Shown here: positions 1-5,074 of the stretch, in pieces
Layout of the letters: every line of letters starts with the position of its first letter
Position numbering within the stretch: position 1 is the first letter of the stretch
Assembly (NCBI GenBank): GCA_964570105.1
Contig: CAZMWM010000119.1
Coordinates: forward strand, 1-5,074
Length of the DNA: 5,074 nucleotides
Direction of reading: 5' to 3'
Origin: SIG673 sp964570105
GTDB lineage: Bacteria; Bacillota; Clostridia; Oscillospirales; CAG-272
Notes under the pieces: model-generated
Database searches by the model: none
Told to the model about the DNA's origin: nothing
What the model saw: the letters and a program-made list of their open reading frames with translations, nothing else
Translations under genes and position numbers: made by a program

Positions 1-1249
1 TAAACGTTCCGTTCGCGCTTATAACGAAGTTACCTATATCAAGGTCTCCGTGCGATGCTTGGTTGTCTCCTCCGTGCAGACCGGTAAACAGACAGGTGTC
101 CGCATCCCAAGACGACCTAAACGTCATTATGGTATCGAGCGAATAATATGCGTCCAAGGACAGCGTTATGTTCGCGCTTATTATATGTGGCTCAAAGTAC
201 ATTATATCGTAGAACGTCGAGCCTTTCCAACCGTTTTCTATCGCCTGCCGCCTGATCGCATTGACGTTCGGATCGTTGCTCTTCTTAGCAAACCAAGCCG
301 CTATACCGGTATCGGCAGAGCCGCTTCCGCCGTCGTGGAAGCCCCAAGTCGTGTTCTTTGTTCCGAGATAAGTCGTGAAGTATACGGAGTTTGCAAATCC
401 GGGAGCGTTGTATATTCCGTAGTTGGTGCCACAGGCGCTGTCAAGGCAGGAGATAAATACCTGAACGTACGTAGTTCCGTACGACCAATATCCGGGACCT
501 TCCTCGTATCCGCCCTCGGGAGCATACACCCACATACCGCGCTCGATAGCCGTTATAGCTTCACCGAGATAAGTCTTTACATTGTCCGCGTATCTCTCAA
601 CATTGCATATCGCGAGAGCCGCAGCCATCAGTCCGCCGTTGCACACACCGTTCCAGTTGTTGGTGGCGCTGGTCAGACCATACGAATACTGTATGTACTT
701 TCCCGTGGTATCGCTCGGCAGAGCATTGGTCACCGCCAGAGCCATCCAATACATAGAGTCCTCAAGGAGAGAGAGTCTCGTCACCTCGCCGTCGTACGTG
801 TAGGTCGTGCTGTCGATGTCATTGTTCGTCTTAGCCCAATAATCGTACAGCCAGTCGTAGCAGATAGCCACGGCGTACGCAAGCTCTCCGGTATCGAGGA
901 AGTGTGCCGGGTGCCAAGAATAATACTGCCCGTCGTGGAAATTGCACGCGGCTTCAAGCTCATCCCAGCATCTCTCGGCGTACGTTGCCGAAAGCTCGGG
1001 GTTGCTGACCTCATAGAGCTTCGAGAGCAGTGCCCACGGAATGACCTTGTTCATTACGTCTCGCGATATGCTGAGCAGTCTTTGTCCGTCGGTAAGCTCG
1101 TAATGGTTGACATTTGCGTTAAAATTCCTCGTGCCGACTCCGTAACTGCTCTCAAGCTTCTTGATATATCCCTGAAGCGTCGTGTCCATTACGGAATAAT
1201 ATCTCAGACGGTCGAAATCGTCTCCGTCCAACATAAGGTACGGATGCAC
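1..1249 (-). other. Heparinase II/III-type alpha/alpha toroid and start of C-terminal beta-sandwich (residues from about 1100)
   Basis: The catalytic part opens with HPYLMLDGDDFDRLR (from H1101), the usual HPRLLLTxxDfxrLr start of these toroids. It continues with WHPAHFLDTGELAYAVAICYDWLYDYW, NNWNGVCNGG (N1296, W1298) and GGYEEGPGYWSYGTTY (Y1353, Y1356). The C-terminal sheet begins FRSSWDADTCLFTGLHGGDN and SHGDLDIGNF (H1499, D1501, D1503). By family knowledge, H1499, N1296 or its neighbours, and Y1353 or Y1356 are the candidate catalytic residues; which tyrosine serves is not decided here. The rest of the beta-sandwich lies beyond base 1. Confidence 0.82.
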
Positions 1250-4200
1250 CCCACCGCTGTTTTCGTTAAGATCGCTGACTATCTTCTCCCCTTCCGGTCT
1301 TACGTAGATAAGTTCCTCGATAGCGCTGTATATCGTATCGTAATCCGCATCCTCGTCAAATACGTCGGGTGTATTCGAAAGAACTATCAGTCCCATACGG
1401 TCGATATATTTCTGACTGTATCCGAACAGCGCCATAACGTCGTCGACCGAGAAGAACAGAGCATCTCCGTTCGTGCGGGGCGCAACGCTAAGCTCGGCAT
1501 CCGTTCCGTTAACGGTGTACTTCTTGCTTCCCGCCTTAAAGACGTAGCTGTTTCCGTTGTACTTGAATGCAAGCGTCTCCGAAGCGGTATAGTATTTAGC
1601 ATCGCTTCCCTTTGCCGCGGCAAGAGACGACATCGGCACGTAGTATATTCCGCCATCCTCGAACACGGTTGAATCGGTGTCCGTATCGGAATTTATATAT
1701 TTCACCCCGTCGACCGCGGAATAGTATCCGCCGAGAGCAAATACCGCGGCATCCTTGAAGGCTTCGGTGCCGGATATGACGTCACTCACCACCTCGCTAT
1801 CGTATGCGATGATATCCGTGATATAGAGCACCGTGGATTTGTCGTTGGTCTGGTTCCAACCGGTGGCGGTGAACACGACGTTCGATATCTTGTCCCAACC
1901 GAGAGGTGCTCTGCTCGTACCCATGTTTGCAAGGCTGAATGAGACGGTATTCCAACCCTTTTTCAGCTTAACGGTCTTGGAATAGTAATCTGCGCCATCT
2001 GTATTCGGGTTTTCGCTGTCGAATTTGAACACGAAGGTCTGATCGTCATTCGTGCTGTAGACATAGAACAGGTACGCTTTGGCTTCCGAAAGATCGAAGT
2101 AATACTTGCCGTCGGAAGGCTTAGCCAAAACGTCTCCGCACTTAGCACCGGGGTTAGCATTGATCGAGACCGTATCGCGGCTGTACGACCAGATGCCCGT
2201 CACGTCGAACTCTCCGTACTTATAGTCATACGTATATTCGTCGCAGAGCTGATCACAGTAAAGGAACGTCCACATCTTCGAATTTTCACTGCTTATCGCA
2301 AGGTCTGCAAGCAATGTCTTACCGATATCCACACTGAGCGTGCAAACATCACCGTTCAGCGTATACTTTCCGCTTTCGAGCAGACTGCCGTTCACGTCGA
2401 CTCCGCAGATGCTCGCCTGCTTTTTGAAGGTCAGCGTAACGTCGGTCATCAGCGTCTGATCATTATACTCTTCCTTCACCGAATACGGAGCGTCATAAAA
2501 ATCTCCGTACGACTTTACGCCCTCGTCCGAAACGTCAAGCGCGATAACGCTGTCCGCAATACGCTTTATTACCGCAAGCTTGGCGTCACTGTAAGGACTG
2601 TACGTCTTTCTCTTATTGTACTTTATCTTGTTATCGTAACCGGTCTGCTTTTTGAGCGTGGTACGGTCGTTGTAAGCGCTGTTCGCGACCTCATATGCGC
2701 TCCTGCTGTTAGCCTCCCCGTCGTAATCGGTGTAGACCACAAGCTCGTAACCGTTTGTAAATCTGAGCTTCAGATACGAGACGGCAGAATACTTTTCCGT
2801 ATACTTATCGGTGGGTATCGCATCCGTGGAAGCGACGTAATAGTAATATCCGTCGGTGGATGCATACTGCTCCGAAAGGGTGATATCCTTTATATCCGTG
2901 CGTCCGGCAGAAGCGAACGCCTCAAGCGTATAATAACCGTACGTTGCGTCAAAAGCCGACGTGGGCGCGATCACGGTGTGCAATTCGACCGTTGCGCCGA
3001 AGCTCGTAAGAAGCTCGTACTGACTGCGGCTGAGCTTGGTCATAAAGCGCAGCTTCGTGTCTCCCTCCGATGTCCTCACGGAAGCGCCGTCAAGCACCGA
3101 GAAATCCAGCGCGATAGCCTCGCAGGTGATATCTCCGTTCATATAATAGCTTTGACCGGGAGCAAGCACGGTGGTCTTGTCGCCGTCGGTGATGCGCCAT
3201 CCGCCAAAGCCGCCCGTAGCAAGCGTCACCTCATCCGGAGCGATAAAAACGTTGCCGGACACCAGCTTTTCGCTGTTGACCTTGCCGTCTATCACAACGG
3301 TAGCCTTATCTCCGAGAGTATAAGCGCCGTTTCCTCCGCGAGTGCCGAAGCTTATCGGCGTATTGTCAAAGGTCTTTCCGAGATAAGTACCGCTGATCGA
3401 CTTCGTGCCGGTGCAGATAAGACCGTTCTTGTAATAGCGGAGCACGCCGCCTTCAAGCTCCACACCGTTCTTTACCTCAGAGGTCGACGAGGAGCACACG
3501 GGTGCAGTCGCGCCGTACACGGCAAGGTTATCCACGTATATGGAGCCGATATCCACACCGCTCATCTGAGCCGTACGGATCTGGTCTACCTGATAATTCG
3601 CGGCGGTATAATCGGTCGCGGTCACCCATTTGACGCCGCCGATCGCAAGCGTGCCGTTGACGTAAACGTCGTATGTGTTCGCAGACGGATGCAACGCCAC
3701 CGAGATGCGCGTATACGCATTCTCAGTCAAGAGACAAACGAACTGAGTATTGTTGCTCGGAAGATACACCGCACCGCTCGAATTGACGCACAGCGGAACG
3801 TTGAATATCCTTGAGTTGGAATCCAGATTTCCGTTATCGATAAGCTCGAAGAGATTAGCCGAAGCGGAATATCCCTCACCAAGCTTAAACTCGCCCTCGA
3901 TCACCAGCTCCTCGCCGACCTTGGCGTTGGTGCGCATATCTATGTACGAATGATTTGAAACGTTAGCCTTGTCCGCAAGCTTTACGGACGAGCTGACCTT
4001 GAGGGAATTACCGCCGCCGACGCGCGCCTCGCATCTGAACACGGTGTACCTCGGAATTATCTGAAGAAAGCGCGAGGACGTGGAGGTAAATACAGCGTCC
4101 TGCTTGGTGTACAGCAAAGCGTCGCTTCCGTCGTCCTCCTTGCCCCAAGCCGAGCCTTCGCCGACCGCGTGAGCCTCGTCAAGGCTCGAGGAGGTATACG

Positions 4201-4546
4201 TCTCTCCGCCCTCAAAAGTGTAGTATCCGTATACGTCGCCGCCGCCGCTCACAAGAGCCGCCAAAGCCGACCTGTACGCATCGGTGTTGGACGTGTCGGC
4301 TGTACCGATAGCCTTATATCCGTCGTATACCCCAAGATATTCGCCGCTTTCGGAAAAGCTGTGCGGATAGCCGTTGATATACTTGACGCCCGTAACATAA
4401 TTACCGTTCTCGTAATAACGCTGAGCGCCGTCACCGTCGATGTACCAGCCGCTCTTTTGCGCCTCTGCCGACAACGTCAAAGAGAGCGCGGATACGACCG
4501 TTACCGCGACCAACAAAAGTATCAAAACACGTTTTGACCGTTTCAT
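1..4546 (-). CDS. Secreted multidomain heparinase II/III-like polysaccharide lyase, C-terminus cut by window edge
   Basis: Open for 1515 codons with no stop; the 3' end lies outside the window. The ATG has AAGGAG 6 nt upstream and opens a clear signal peptide, which fixes the start. Visible order: signal peptide 1-29; aromatic/glycine wall-binding-like repeat about 33-72; concanavalin/LamG-like beta-sandwich about 150-345; second wall-type repeat about 359-391; clostridial module of unknown function about 470-630; poorly recognised linker 630-785; galactose-binding-like beta-sandwich about 785-917; copper-amine-oxidase-N-like stalk about 949-1060; alpha/alpha toroid from H1101; start of the lyase C-terminal beta-sandwich near 1475. 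Toroid hallmarks are HPYLML (1101), WHPAHFLDTGE (1211), NNWNGVCNGG (1296) and EGPGYWSYG (1349). Known for the family: such enzymes depolymerise uronic-acid polysaccharides by beta-elimination using Tyr/His (or Asn) residues. Inferred: an extracellular glycan lyase, substrate unknown. Landmark motifs along the whole length lie in one frame, so no frameshift is seen. PL family number not assignable by eye. Confidence 0.88.
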   Translation of the reverse strand, partial: MKRSKRVLILLLVAVTVVSALSLTLSAEAQKSGWYIDGDGAQRYYENGNYVTGVKYINGYPHSFSESGEYLGVYDGYKAIGTADTSNTDAYRSALAALVSGGGDVYGYYTFEGGETYTSSSLDEAHAVGEGSAWGKEDDGSDALLYTKQDAVFTSTSSRFLQIIPRYTVFRCEARVGGGNSLKVSSSVKLADKANVSNHSYIDMRTNAKVGEELVIEGEFKLGEGYSASANLFELIDNGNLDSNSRIFNVPLCVNSSGAVYLPSNNTQFVCLLTENAYTRISVALHPSANTYDVYVNGTLAIGGVKWVTATDYTAANYQVDQIRTAQMSGVDIGSIYVDNLAVYGATAPVCSSSTSEVKNGVELEGGVLRYYKNGLICTGTKSISGTYLGKTFDNTPISFGTRGGNGAYTLGDKATVVIDGKVNSEKLVSGNVFIAPDEVTLATGGFGGWRITDGDKTTVLAPGQSYYMNGDITCEAIALDFSVLDGASVRTSEGDTKLRFMTKLSRSQYELLTSFGATVELHTVIAPTSAFDATYGYYTLEAFASAGRTDIKDITLSEQYASTDGYYYYVASTDAIPTDKYTEKYSAVSYLKLRFTNGYELVVYTDYDGEANSRSAYEVANSAYNDRTTLKKQTGYDNKIKYNKRKTYSPYSDAKLAVIKRIADSVIALDVSDEGVKSYGDFYDAPYSVKEEYNDQTLMTDVTLTFKKQASICGVDVNGSLLESGKYTLNGDVCTLSVDIGKTLLADLAISSENSKMWTFLYCDQLCDEYTYDYKYGEFDVTGIWSYSRDTVSINANPGAKCGDVLAKPSDGKYYFDLSEAKAYLFYVYSTNDDQTFVFKFDSENPNTDGADYYSKTVKLKKGWNTVSFSLANMGTSRAPLGWDKISNVVFTATGWNQTNDKSTVLYITDIIAYDSEVVSDVISGTEAFKDAAVFALGGYYSAVDGVKYINSDTDTDSTVFEDGGIYYVPMSSLAAAKGSDAKYYTASETLAFKYNGNSYVFKAGSKKYTVNGTDAELSVAPRTNGDALFFSVDDVMALFGYSQKYIDRMGLIVLSNTPDVFDEDADYDTIYSAIEELIYVRPEGEKIVSDLNENSGGVHPYLMLDGDDFDRLRYYSVMDTTLQGYIKKLESSYGVGTRNFNANVNHYELTDGQRLLSISRDVMNKVIPWALLSKLYEVSNPELSATYAERCWDELEAACNFHDGQYYSWHPAHFLDTGELAYAVAICYDWLYDYWAKTNNDIDSTTYTYDGEVTRLSLLEDSMYWMALAVTNALPSDTTGKYIQYSYGLTSATNNWNGVCNGGLMAAALAICNVERYADNVKTYLGEAITAIERGMWVYAPEGGYEEGPGYWSYGTTYVQVFISCLDSACGTNYGIYNAPGFANSVYFTTYLGTKNTTWGFHDGGSGSADTGIAAWFAKKSNDPNVNAIRRQAIENGWKGSTFYDIMYFEPHIISANITLSLDAYYSLDTIMTFRSSWDADTCLFTGLHGGDNQASHGDLDIGNFVISANGTF
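1367..1702 (-). other. Copper-amine-oxidase-N-like stalk domain (residues about 949-1060)
   Basis: Residues 961-1060 show FEDGGIYYVPMSSLAAAKG, then a FKYNGNSYVFKAGSKKYTVN hairpin pair, then DALFFSVDDVMALFGY and a final GLIVLSN. This is the signature of the short domain named after the N-terminus of copper amine oxidase, which in Bacillota is an extracellular spacer and not an oxidase: a YVP(M/L)xxLa motif, an alternating hairpin, then a second fxxvddvaxxlGy motif. It sits directly before the lyase toroid, where it would present the catalytic part. Confidence 0.75.
1798..2194 (-). other. Galactose-binding-like / carbohydrate-binding beta-sandwich (residues about 785-917)
   Basis: The region has the strand pattern of a jelly-roll carbohydrate-binding module: YFDLSEAKAYLFYVYS, FVFKFDSEN, then KTVKLKKGWNTVSFSL with W865, GWDKISNVVFTA with W884, and VLYITDIIAYD as the closing strand. 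The KxGWNTVxfsL and closing YItDIxxYD patterns are typical of CBM-like domains attached to glycan lyases and glycosidases. No ligand specificity can be read. Confidence 0.6.
2657..3139 (-). other. Recurrent clostridial extracellular module of unknown function (residues about 470-630)
   Basis: The module contains DGASVRT followed by LRFMTKLSRSQYELL (R500 in the LRF core), then an aromatic GYYYYV strand (566-571), then YLKLRF and a YTDYDGEANSRSAYEVA tail. I recognise this order, glycine-Ser/Ile-Arg-Thr, then LRF, then a Y-rich centre, then SxxEVA, as a segment that recurs in large secreted proteins of gut Clostridia. Recognition is from memory and I cannot attach a named family. It may be a beta-sandwich spacer or a surface-association domain. 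Confidence 0.45.
3374..3472 (-). other. Aromatic/glycine repeat, copy 2 (residues about 359-391)
   Basis: Residues 359-391 include LRYYKNGLICTG followed by ISGTYLG, matching copy 1 (RYYENGNYVTG ... YLG) in the YYxNGxxxTG core. It lacks the leading GWY of copy 1, so it is degenerate or a half repeat. It separates the LamG-like domain from the next module. Finding two copies more than 300 residues apart, rather than in tandem, is atypical for wall-binding arrays. Confidence 0.45.
3512..4100 (-). other. Concanavalin/LamG-like beta-sandwich domain (residues about 150-345)
   Basis: The stretch is rich in alternating hydrophobic beta-strand patterns and carries two signatures of the LamG/concanavalin-like fold: YTRISVALHPSANTYDVYVN (278-297), matching the usual W/YxxIxxxxdxxxxtydvYvnG strand pair, and IYVDNLAVYG near 344, matching the closing strand. 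Such domains in secreted carbohydrate-active proteins usually bind glycan or serve as structural spacers. It sits between the two wall-type repeats. The N-terminal boundary is approximate. Confidence 0.6.
4331..4450 (-). other. Aromatic/glycine cell-wall-binding-like repeat, copy 1 (residues about 33-72)
   Basis: Residues 33-72 start GWYIDGDG, continue RYYENGNYVTG and end with an INGY...F...GEYLG pattern. This is the layout of choline-binding/cell-wall-binding type repeats: GW, then YYxNGxxVTG, then a glycine hairpin with aromatic residues. In relatives such repeats bind wall teichoic acids or glucans; here the ligand is unknown. It lies directly after the signal peptide, so it would be the outermost N-terminal module. 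It is a single, somewhat diverged copy, so real binding is uncertain. Confidence 0.6.
4460..4546 (-). other. Sec signal peptide of the lyase-like protein
   Basis: The first 29 residues have the three classical parts: a basic start (K2, R3, K5, R6), a hydrophobic core from V7 to about L25 rich in Leu and Val, and an A-E-A motif at 27-29 before Q30, which fits signal peptidase I cleavage after A29. Cleavage after A27 is the alternative. There is no lipobox cysteine, so a lipoprotein is unlikely. The mature protein therefore begins just before the first wall-binding-like repeat and should act outside the cytoplasm. Confidence 0.88.
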
Positions 4547-4552
4547 AAAGAT

Positions 4553-4558
4553 CTCCTT
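4553..4558 (-). promoter_or_regulatory. Ribosome-binding site AAGGAG
   Basis: On the minus strand AAGGAG stands 6 nt before the ATG at 4546, a near-ideal Shine-Dalgarno. Together with the signal peptide that follows, it decides the start of the lyase-like gene. Confidence 0.9.
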
Positions 4559-4643
4559 AAGAATATTGATTTCCCGTCTCCGAGCATCACCCGCCGCCGC
4601 AAATGCACGCGCAAAGCTCGCACCGTTGACCGTATCATACTTT

Positions 4644-4652
4644 ATTATAGCA
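4644..4652 (-). promoter_or_regulatory. Extended -10 promoter of the lyase-like gene
   Basis: The minus strand reads TGCTATAAT: a perfect TATAAT (4644-4649) with the TGn extension (4650-4652). No convincing -35 lies 16-18 bp upstream, which is acceptable for extended -10 promoters. Transcription would start near 4637, leaving a leader of about 90 nt before the ATG. I see no riboswitch or terminator-like fold in that leader. Confidence 0.65.
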
Positions 4653-4658
4653 TATAAT
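4644..4658. repeat. Perfect inverted repeat placing back-to-back -10 boxes on both strands
   Basis: ATTATAGCATATAAT has 6-bp arms around GCA. The left arm is the -10 of the lyase promoter read on the minus strand; the right arm (4653-4658) is a TATAAT read on the plus strand. A TTGACC at 4626-4631 is a possible plus-strand -35, but the 21-bp spacing is too long to rely on. Confidence 0.55.
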
Positions 4659-4667
4659 TGTGACCTT

Positions 4668-4717
4668 ACGGGAAACTTTTCAAAATTTGCTCTCGTCAAA
4701 CGTGTAGAAAATCCCGT
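4668..4717. repeat. Spaced inverted repeat ACGGGA ... TCCCGT upstream of the lyase promoter
   Basis: ACGGGA at 4668-4673 is mirrored by TCCCGT at 4712-4717, with a further imperfect TTTTC/GAAA match inside. It lies just upstream of the minus-strand -10, in the position of a regulator site. The arms are only 6 bp and 38 bp apart, so chance is possible. Confidence 0.25.
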
Positions 4718-4776
4718 CGCATTTTTGTTCAAAATACACAATTTCATCTCAATACCTTGTTCCAAAGACAGGTACG

Positions 4777-4798
4777 CCAGCTTTTCGAGAAAAGCTGG
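4777..4798. repeat. Perfect hairpin, 10-bp stem CCAGCTTTTC
   Basis: CCAGCTTTTC (4777-4786) and GAAAAGCTGG (4789-4798) pair perfectly around GA. In RNA the practical loop would be CGAG. No U-run follows on either strand, so it is not a standard intrinsic terminator. Confidence 0.7.
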
Positions 4799-4916
4799 GC
4801 AAAAGCTTCTGAGTAGCTTCGCGGTGGAAGTTTGTTGTTCCATCAGAAGGTAGAACCGATGGTATCCGCCAATGCGAGACGTTGCGTTTATTTGATGGGT
4901 GGCGCGGAGGTATTTC

Positions 4917-4935
4917 GGGCGGATGATATCCGCCC
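4917..4935. repeat. Perfect hairpin, 8-bp stem GGGCGGAT
   Basis: GGGCGGAT (4917-4924) and ATCCGCCC (4928-4935) pair perfectly around GAT. No U-run follows on either strand. It is part of the probable intergenic repeat. Confidence 0.7.
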
Positions 4936-5035
4936 CTACCGAACATCGGGCAAGCGCAAAACCTTCGCTCGCATTCCATACGATCACACCCGTAGTACGA
5001 TGTAACAATTAAAACTCTATTTCTTAAAAATTATG

Positions 5036-5044
5036 TGGTATACT
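5036..5044 (+). promoter_or_regulatory. Extended -10 promoter of a divergent gene to the right
   Basis: TGGTATACT carries the TGn extension and a good -10 hexamer TATACT (5039-5044), preceded by an AT-rich stretch from about 5005. No good -35 is seen at 16-18 bp. The start of transcription would be near 5051, giving a short leader. It is supported by the ribosome-binding site shortly downstream. Confidence 0.55.
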
Positions 5045-5061
5045 AAAAGAAAAAAGGCAAT

Positions 5062-5066
5062 GAGGT
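5062..5066 (+). promoter_or_regulatory. Ribosome-binding site GAGGT of a gene starting beyond the window
   Basis: GAGGT matches the anti-Shine-Dalgarno exactly over 5 bases, and 8 nt remain to the window end, so a start codon at about 5075 would be ideally spaced. An ATG at 5060 (M-R-Y-T-K) is the alternative start, but its only ribosome-binding site is a weak AAAAAGG 2 nt away. Confidence 0.45.
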
Positions 5067-5074
5067 ATACCAAA

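Larger units (their letters stand above)
4749..4980. repeat. Gene-free stretch with hairpins, probable interspersed intergenic repeat
   Basis: Roughly 230 bp between two divergent promoters holds no convincing gene. It contains two perfect short hairpins (4777-4798 and 4917-4935) and has a GC-richer texture than the AT-rich DNA on both sides. Its minus-strand open frame gives a low-complexity, Arg/Pro/His-rich peptide with no start context. The minus-strand segment reading GTAGGGGCGGATATC then ATCCGCCC resembles, from memory, intergenic repeats seen in gut Clostridia genomes. Since genes face away on either side, these hairpins are not needed as terminators, which favours a repeat element. 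Boundaries are approximate. Confidence 0.45.
5034..5074. repeat. 14-bp direct repeat, 27 bp apart, over the -10 and the ribosome-binding site
   Basis: TGTGGTATACTAAA (5034-5047) and TGAGGTATACCAAA (5061-5074) match at 12 of 14 positions. The second copy contains the perfect palindrome GGTATACC. One copy covers the extended -10 and the other the ribosome-binding site, the usual position of repressor operators. The repeat may continue past the window. Confidence 0.5.

Noticed and set aside
50..1672. Plus-strand open frame of 540 codons
   Set aside because: It lies antisense to the lyase toroid, its translation has no recognisable domain, and the minus strand in the same bases reads as clear family motifs.
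2978..3814. Plus-strand open frame of 278 codons
   Set aside because: It is antisense to in-frame minus-strand coding (LamG-like and clostridial modules), with no ribosome-binding site and no domain.
4777..4798. Intrinsic terminator
   Set aside because: The stem is good but no U-run follows on either strand, and no gene ends nearby.
4169..4853. Plus-strand frames of 122 and 137 codons near the lyase start
   Set aside because: They run across the signal-peptide region, ribosome-binding site and promoter of the minus-strand gene; no Shine-Dalgarno and no recognisable product.
4749..4979. Minus-strand open frame of 76 codons
   Set aside because: It has no start context, a biased composition (Arg, Pro, His, Ser), and spans two perfect hairpins; read as a translated non-coding repeat.
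5060..5074. Start of a regulator beginning M-R-Y-T-K
   Set aside because: The short reading resembles the first residues of some Rrf2-type regulators, but five codons are too few, the ribosome-binding site spacing is 2 nt, and GAGGT inside it points to a later start.
1..5074. CRISPR array, tRNA, rRNA or transposase
   Set aside because: No regularly spaced repeats, cloverleaf features, rRNA motifs or transposase-like protein motifs were seen on either strand.

Overview
The window is dominated by one very large secreted protein gene on the minus strand. It starts at an ATG at 4544-4546 and stays open all the way to base 1, so it leaves the window without a stop: 1515 complete codons plus one base. 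It is a signal-peptide-bearing, multidomain polysaccharide-lyase-like protein. Its C-terminal catalytic part, cut by the window edge, reads as a heparinase II/III-type alpha/alpha toroid followed by the beginning of the heparinase II/III C-terminal beta-sandwich. The sizeable plus-strand open frames over the same bases, including the 540-codon one at 50-1672, are antisense shadows.

The organism is most likely an uncultured gut or rumen Clostridia member (Bacillota). The reasons are a strong AAGGAG ribosome-binding site, a Gram-positive type Sec signal peptide, aromatic/glycine cell-wall-binding-like repeats, a copper-amine-oxidase-N-like 'stalk' domain, and a GXSVRT...LRF module that I recall from many large clostridial carbohydrate-active proteins. 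This placement is an inference and no species is claimed.

Layout: 1-4546 minus, partial lyase-like gene. 4547-4652, its ribosome-binding site, a leader of about 90 nt and an extended -10 promoter. The -10 box is half of a perfect inverted repeat that also gives a TATAAT on the plus strand. About 4749-4980, a gene-free stretch with two perfect short hairpins, which looks like an interspersed intergenic repeat. 5034-5074, an extended -10 promoter facing right, a GAGGT ribosome-binding site and a 14-bp near-perfect direct repeat covering both, announcing a divergent gene whose start probably lies just beyond the window.

Functionally, the protein would be exported. Its repeats and beta-sandwich modules would hold it at the cell surface or on glycan, while the C-terminal toroid would cleave a uronic-acid-containing polysaccharide. 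The substrate cannot be read from the sequence, and no transporter, regulator or other glycan gene is visible to narrow it.
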